From: Colletes latitarsis
Lineage: Eukaryota > Arthropoda > Insecta > Hymenoptera > Colletidae
Direction of reading: 5' to 3'
Length of the DNA stretch: 64,000 bases
Assembly (NCBI RefSeq): GCF_051014445.1
Contig: NC_135137.1
Location: 34,349,501-34,413,500 of the forward strand
In this document: one piece after another, positions 58,555 to 64,000 of the stretch
How positions within the stretch are numbered: the stretch's first letter is position 1
Layout: every line of letters begins with the position of its first letter
Program-made: the position numbers and the translations under genes
The notes under the pieces: generated by a model
Seen by the model: the letters and a program-made list of their open reading frames with translations, nothing else
What the model was told of the DNA's origin: nothing
The model's database searches: none

Positions 58555-60993
58555 ACCGTGTCTCGTGTACGAAGGCAAGCGAACGGGGATAAGTGAATTA
58601 AGAACGACAACTTGCCGAGCGTATATCGCTTCGGCTCTTGTAAACGTTTTAATGAATTAGCGGAGAGGCGGGCTCAAAGCTGAAAATGAGCAAGCCGAAT
58701 CGCCGTGTCCGAATGGGGAAAATTTATGCCCAAAGTCGTAACGAACGCGTATTGCTACCGCGGACAATACATAATCGTGGGCTCGCGAGCTTTCCTGAAT
58801 TTCGTTGCTGGATTTTAGGTAAATACGCCCCCGAAACCGTTTCTGCTAACTTTTCGAACGGTCCCGTGTTTTTCGTTACGGACGTATTAATCGCGACTTC
58901 CAGACTTTTCCCGCGGCGAAAGATGAATTGCAGAGTCGCGTGGTAACCGGCCATCCGTATTTTTTCGAACGCTGAAGGGCGTGAGAAAAATTTTCTGTTC
59001 CATGATCGATGTAAAAGCAACGAAATTTATGCGGTTGGCCGGTACAAGGAAATATACTGGTGAAATATATTACCACTTAACCACGTTTCTTATAAGTTTT
59101 TGTTACTTCGCTGCACGAAAGGATTACGTAAGGGCTGTTGGACAAGTTTCGAAAATCTTTTAGTAAACACTTACGACTTCTGATTAAAGAATTTTATTTT
59201 AATTTATTTTAAGACACGATGAACTTTAGAAATAGTGTCTCTGTAACGTTCTCGTTAAAAACATCTCTCGTAGATTAGGTTGAGCGGTACACGATTCGAT
59301 GGTATCGCGGTAAAACGCAACTTTTCGCCACATGAAACTTATGCATCGCTGTCCACGTTCAATTGTGATAATTTCGAGAGATAGGAGTACGTTTCGGGAG
59401 GCAAAGTAGCCAGCACGATCGTCGGACGATGCCTTGATAATAAAGCGCGCGCTCGCCGAAAGACCGTAATCGCGTTATGCTAAAAACTTGGAGATCTCCG
59501 CCAGATAGGTGCGCGAGAAGTATATCTAATGAAAAGTAGGCAAAGCATGAAGGCGAAAGCCGCGCTAGATGGTTGGTTTCAGCAGTGCTTAACCTTACGA
59601 CGTCGCGTCACGCTACCCCCAAACGGAAGGGTTTCACCATAAGTTTCAACGTGCACGAGATCCCGCAATATCAACAGTGAAACGTTCCCAAACTTCAGCG
59701 TGGCGTTAAAATTGTACGGATGAAAAAGCTCTTACGTATCGTGCCACGCAGCGAACACTGGAGATTGCCAAAGTTGTGAGAAGAAATTATAATAATTTTC
59801 CCTCGAACGTGCACTCGTGCAACGGAAATATTCTTAGAGTCGGCACTGATTCTTAACGGTTTATTGCTGCAAACGTGACTTATGCAGCATATAACGGTTA
59901 CCATAATTACGGAGTATTTAGTTACCCGAGTCGGGGGCCTTTAATCTTGCGTTGCGTTTGTTTTAAACTCCATGAGTAACTGTTGAGTGTGCCCTTTAAT
60001 ATTTGATTAAATAAAGAATGTTTCAAAAAACTTCTCTAGTCTCGACTATTTCTAACATTAGTAAAATATGAATTACCACGGGCATACTGGACCCAGCTTT
60101 ATTTCATCCTCGTAAACAGTCGCGAAACAAAACGTACAATTATCGGTGAACGAACGCAGAGATATCGTTATCTGCATCCAGCACGTACCGAACGAGTATT
60201 CGTGGAGGGTGTTGACCAGTGCATTCACCTACGAAAGTGCATAAAAAGAAAAAAGAGAAAGAAACTGCCCGCGAACGGGAAGCTCCTTGAAGAGCCACGC
60301 AATTAAGTATTTTGACGTAAGGGATTCCGGTTGAAACGGGCTGCCGGAATCGCGCCAATTAAAACGGAATTCGTTCGGTGTGCCGTGCACGTCGCAAAGG
60401 GACGAGGGGGCATCGCTACCGATCGACGAATTCGGTCTCACGCGTCCTTTTATCCGCGATTCTTATCTGCCGACGATTCCCGGACCAGTCACGGGTGCCG
60501 GCAGCAAAGTGACTTCGTCGAATAATCGATCATCTTCGTGGGCCACGTCGATGGATGCTCCCGACGGTGTACCTTATCCAGGAGCGAGTCGAACCTTCGC
60601 GTTTGATAACGTCGTTTTATTCGTCGCGCTACGCTCGATGCGTCCCGCCAGTAATTAATTTCTCCGCTATCGCGATCGCTGACATGCAACGAGTCTGAAT
60701 TATTCGAGGAAGCATCGCCGCAATGATAACGAATCGAACGCTCGCGTACCGGGGCCGCGATTTTCTAGAAAACATCGCGCATCCTCGAAGAAATCGATCC
60801 TACGCGAGAATAATTGAAAAAGTAATAACAAAACTCTCAAACATACGAATTTCATGATTTCTTCGGGTTGGATCTGTCTATAAGCAAAAATAGTAAAATG
60901 AAAAATTGCAACGAAAGTAGACGCTTGGAATATCCGTTTAAAATTGATATATTATAGAAGTGACATTTTAGACACAATAGATAAGTAGACATA
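58555..60993. other. Non-coding stretch without recognisable genes
   Basis: CpG-rich at 58.55-58.95 and 60.3-60.8 kb, mixed elsewhere. All frames are under 100 codons. I see no repeats shared with the rest of the window until the fold-back copy at 60994. Confidence 0.55.
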
Positions 60994-61357
60994 CCTGAGA
61001 AAAATTGTAATGGAAGATTCTAGAGGCCAAAATAGAACGAAAATTAAGAATACCAATTTGTTGATAGATGCTTCGTTAAAAAGTTATTAACGTTTAAAGT
61101 TCCGCCCGTACTGAATTTTTTTCTCGAAAATGCGCAGGATTTCGGGGGTATGTGTATTTACCAAAAATGATTGTAATCGACCCCTGCAACCAAAAATAAT
61201 TTTTTTAGAACGATGTGAACAATTTTTTAATTAAATTTTTTAATAACTTTGTAACGAAGCCTCAGTCAAGAAATTGATATTCTTGATTTTCGTCTTACTT
61301 TGGCCTCTAGAATCTCTCATTAAAATTTTTCCCAGGGGTGGCCGAACACCCTGTATA
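60994..61357 (+). mobile_element. Fold-back repeat copy C, both arms present
   Basis: The left arm (60994-61090) and right arm (61241-61338) are inverted copies of each other over about 97 bp, with some 14 differences by eye. Both contain GATTCTAGAGGCCAAA or its complement and the sequence around GCTTCGTTA. One core unit (GCGCAGGATTTCGGGGGTATG, then ACCAAAAATGATTG) lies between. The right end continues GGTGGCCGAACACCCTGTATA; the corresponding left terminus is lost. No protein is encoded. It fits a MITE-like fold-back element, with transposon class unassigned. Confidence 0.85.
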
Positions 61358-63262
61358 AAACCACATGTCCCAAATCCTGTAACACAGAGCTGTAAACCGT
61401 TAAGAGTAAAACACATATATCGATTTGAGTTTATTCTCGTACAAACCCAACATATAGAATTCACAAATGATATTTATTAGCAATTTGCCTTGAATTGAAC
61501 TGATACAATGATACGAATACACGCCAACACAGCGTATTGTAATAAAAATTCGTGCAACGAGCGTCCGTAAATCTAGCGTGAAATTACCGCGGATTTGATT
61601 CGTCGGAGTATCAGTTTCCATCCAGGGGTTAATTTTATTAATATGGAAAGCCACGTCCCCCGGCGTCGTTGAGTGAGAAACGTACCGTGGTCGTTAACTT
61701 TCCTGAAACACGATCGAATTTCGTCGATAACGCTTGCTGGCCAGGAGCGTACAAAGAAGAAACGAAAAGGCGAGCTGTCGCCGTCACGACGTACCACCCG
61801 CCGTGAAATCGTAGCCGGGCAGCATTTGTTGCCCCGCGGCGTGTCGAGTGCTCGTAGATCACTCAACCGAGCACCGCGCCACTTCCAATTCCACCGAGAT
61901 ATATATACGAGCGCGTAAGAACGGCTCGCTTAACGTACGGTGTACTATCTGCACGCTCTGCGCTCGCTAAATCGCGATCCCTGACGCGCGTGTGTTGGCG
62001 GCGCAGGATAGTTCGCGCGTAAAACCAGCGGCAAATATACGCTCGACCGATAGAAACAGGGTGGTCGCGTGATACCGGCGCTCGCTAATTCATTTTCCGA
62101 TTCCTATTTCGCGGCACTCGTGGCAATTAATCGAAAAGAAAAGGCATCGACGGCGCACAACGCGTTTATCGCCGACGTAACCGCGCTAGCTGCCACTTAT
62201 CTCACCGGTTCGTTCGATAAACGCGTTGCTAACGGGTTTAAAAGGCGAATCATTATCTACCTCCGCGAAGTCTCGCCATTAATATCGTCTACGAGCGCCG
62301 GAGCGACCCGCAAAATGAACGATCGGTTTTATTCGACGCGCCTCTTTCTTTCCGTTCGATCGTTTGTTTTGTGTATTTTAAACCATCGAAACGACTCGAT
62401 GTCGCGTGACGAGAAATTTGGAATTTAGTTAAAAAGTGGTTACGTTCGCTGGATAATAAATAATATCACGCATCGTTCGTTTCCCGAGAAACGTGAAAAA
62501 TTAAACAAGAATATGGTCTGTGTTATCGCTTGAATAAGTCCGCGACAATGGTACGTTTTATCCATTCGAGGAAAAAGTATTTGAGTTTAACAATTAAGAG
62601 TATCGTTAGCGACGTCGTGTTCGTATAGCACCGTCGAGTTTCCTTAAGAATGTGAAATGTATGCGGAGGGCAGAACGTAAACGTACCGTGGGACGTAAAA
62701 AATATTTGCTGACGCACCTCTCATTACGAGTGCCGCACCGGGATCGTGCAGAAGAAAGGCGATTATCTTTTAAGTTAAACGCGCGGAACTTTTCCGCCAG
62801 TTTCTTGCCGGGAATTCAACGGAGCTACCCGGGACAACGTCGAGGGGCGAAAGTTTCACGATGCAACGGGAGTTTTCCCGCCCATCGACAAGACACTGTG
62901 CAAAACGAGGCTTCACGGGAGTCGTTTATCCTCGACGCGCAACTTAATTTAGTTATTTCCTAATTGTTCGTTGTCTTCGATCGATGTTTACGAAGGCGTG
63001 AATCACAGACAATGCATCCTCTTACACAAACTGGATACTAGAATATAATTAAATATAATTCATTGAACCTATTCACATTAGAATAGGTCACCCAAATCAT
63101 CTCAACTCTCGTTTAATTTATTTTATATGTTATTTCGAACATTACTAGCCGCCTGGTGGGTTTAATTAATTGATAAAATAGTGGGAAGGTGCAACGACAG
63201 AACAATCGCTATTATTATCAACTCGTTGAGGCCAGTGCTTTAATGTTTTCATTTTATTTTAG
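61358..63262. other. Non-coding stretch, CpG-rich at 61.65-62.4 kb
   Basis: TATATATA at 61900-61907 lies in a CpG-rich setting with TTCCAATTCC about 20 bp upstream, a possible core promoter without a clear initiator. The 119-codon frame at 62069-62428 begins with GTG and has no early ATG, although parts read protein-like (AALVAINRKEKASTAHNAFI). I call neither. 62.95-63.2 kb is AT-rich. Confidence 0.45.
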
Positions 63263-63442
63263 AGCGGAAAATTATAAAATGAAGATGCACACCAGCAGCT
63301 GGATGCAGAGTATCGCGTTTGCGTTGCAGAGAACTAGGCGAATGGGGACTCGGACGAAGAATATTTCGCGTTCGAATAACTCGCTAACTGGGAAACTTGG
63401 AAGCTGCGCGATTCTGGATATCCTTCGTTCCGCGAGGTTTCG
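63263..63442 (+). other. Candidate 180-nt exon with good splice sites
   Basis: The segment follows TGTTTTCATTTTATTTTAG, a strong insect acceptor, and ends TTTCG|GTGAGT, a good donor. It is exactly 180 nt and open throughout in one frame (AENYKMKMHTSSWMQSIAFA at the start, SCAILDILRSARF at the end), leaving 1 nt at the start and 2 nt at the end, i.e. symmetric phase 2. The ATG at 63279 has an excellent context (ATAAAATGAAG), so it could also be a first coding exon with a 16-nt leader. The product is basic with no known domain. Of the exon-like segments in the window this is the best, yet unproven. Confidence 0.3.
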
Positions 63443-64000
63443 GTGAGTTATGTTTCTCGCTCTGCACAGTTGTGCGCGTCCAAAGGAATTGCCAAGGTTC
63501 ATAACACAAAAGTTCACGACCTGATAACGCATAGGCGCGAGTACGAAACGATATTGTATTACATTTCCCAATTTTCAAAAGGTTTCATTCTCATATTCAT
63601 GCCGTTCGTTGCATTTCAACTACTGTGTTCGCCTAAGAGACCCTACAACCGATAAGACAAGCTATTATTTCATTAAACGTTCGAAGAAACTTGTATTGTA
63701 TTATGAGTAATAGAAAATATTTTATTGCGACGACTGTAAGACAATGTATACTATTTTTTTGTTTTAGTCAAATTGTTCTTCCGAAGAGGGCACAGTAATA
63801 AACGCGAAATTGTCTAAAAAATAGTTTTTAAAAATTCTTCCTTCCGTAAGAAAGGATGCAACGAGTCGATTGGGTTAAAGAGGTTCGTAAAAGTTCGCAA
63901 ACTCAAATTCTAAAGTCGATTGTAACTGAAGTTGAAACCTTGGTACTTCGATACGACTTCGATGGCAAAACTTCTTCAAGAAAGACAGAATTGATGAAAG
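63443..64000. other. Non-coding stretch at the window end
   Basis: Mostly AT-rich after 63.65 kb, consistent with an intron following the candidate exon. A 99-codon minus frame overlaps the candidate exon and has no domain. I see nothing further before the window ends. Confidence 0.5.

Noticed and set aside
62069..62428. 119-codon plus-strand frame with protein-like parts
   Set aside because: It opens with GTG. The frame has a stop just upstream (TAG about 20 bp before) and no early ATG, and no acceptor precedes it.
1..64000. tRNA genes
   Set aside because: Several GGTTCGA-like strings were checked (for example near 1690 and 3690) but none has a paired T-arm, A box and acceptor stem.
1..64000. 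Telomeric TTAGG arrays and CRISPR arrays
   Set aside because: No tandem TTAGG or CCTAA runs, and no regularly spaced direct repeats of array type.

Overview
The window looks like non-coding nuclear DNA from an insect, most likely a bee or another aculeate hymenopteran. It has no operon-like gene packing, no bacterial-style coding density and no frame I can assign to a known protein family. CpG-dense blocks rich in motifs such as CGCG, TCGA and ACGT alternate every few kilobases with AT-rich troughs, which is typical of bee genomes. The dispersed repeat at about 15.5, 28.8 and 61.0 kb has a right end (GGTGGCCGAACACCCTGTATA, split across short motifs) that resembles mobile-element ends I remember from bee and ant genomes. 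The organism call rests on composition and that memory, not on a database match.

Layout. 0-15.5 kb: AT-rich and CpG-rich blocks with one 209-codon frame (1340-1969), a perfect TATA palindrome (1782-1795), homeodomain-site-rich stretches near 5.7 and 10.8 kb, and a short ATG segment ending at a consensus donor (11725-11747). 15.5-29.1 kb: two copies of the fold-back repeat (15487-15970 and 28757-29102), a competing-hairpin locus (19778-19843), an old 150-200 bp tandem duplication (22951-23311), a dispersed pair of related segments (25593-25690 and 26505-26590) and a CpG-dense block open in several frames (27742-28662). 29.1-46 kb: mostly featureless sequence with a nested hairpin (34158-34200), an A17 run, a TATA-bearing segment that could be a solo LTR (about 37606-37800), a 161-codon frame whose ATG sits in a 10-bp hairpin (39662-40147), a 225-codon frame (41029-41706) and a purine-rich, CpG-rich block (42260-43000). 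46-64 kb: a 72-nt exon-like segment (46483-46554), a minus-strand juxtaposed acceptor/donor resembling a recursive splice site (50652/50653), a TTAA-bounded candidate piggyBac-type non-autonomous element with internal tandem repeats (53546-55012), a second block open in many frames (55459-56638), the best-preserved fold-back copy (60994-61357) and a 180-nt exon-like segment with good splice sites (63263-63442).

Interpretation. The simplest reading is an intergenic region or one or more very long introns, with scattered regulatory DNA and decayed non-autonomous transposons. The best leads for function are the symmetric-phase exon-like segments and the recursive-splice-like site, because long introns of neural genes are where such elements are known to occur in insects. 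None is proven. With about 128 kb of strand to search, a few exon-like strings are expected by chance. No tRNA, rRNA, CRISPR array, known microRNA or complete transposase was found.
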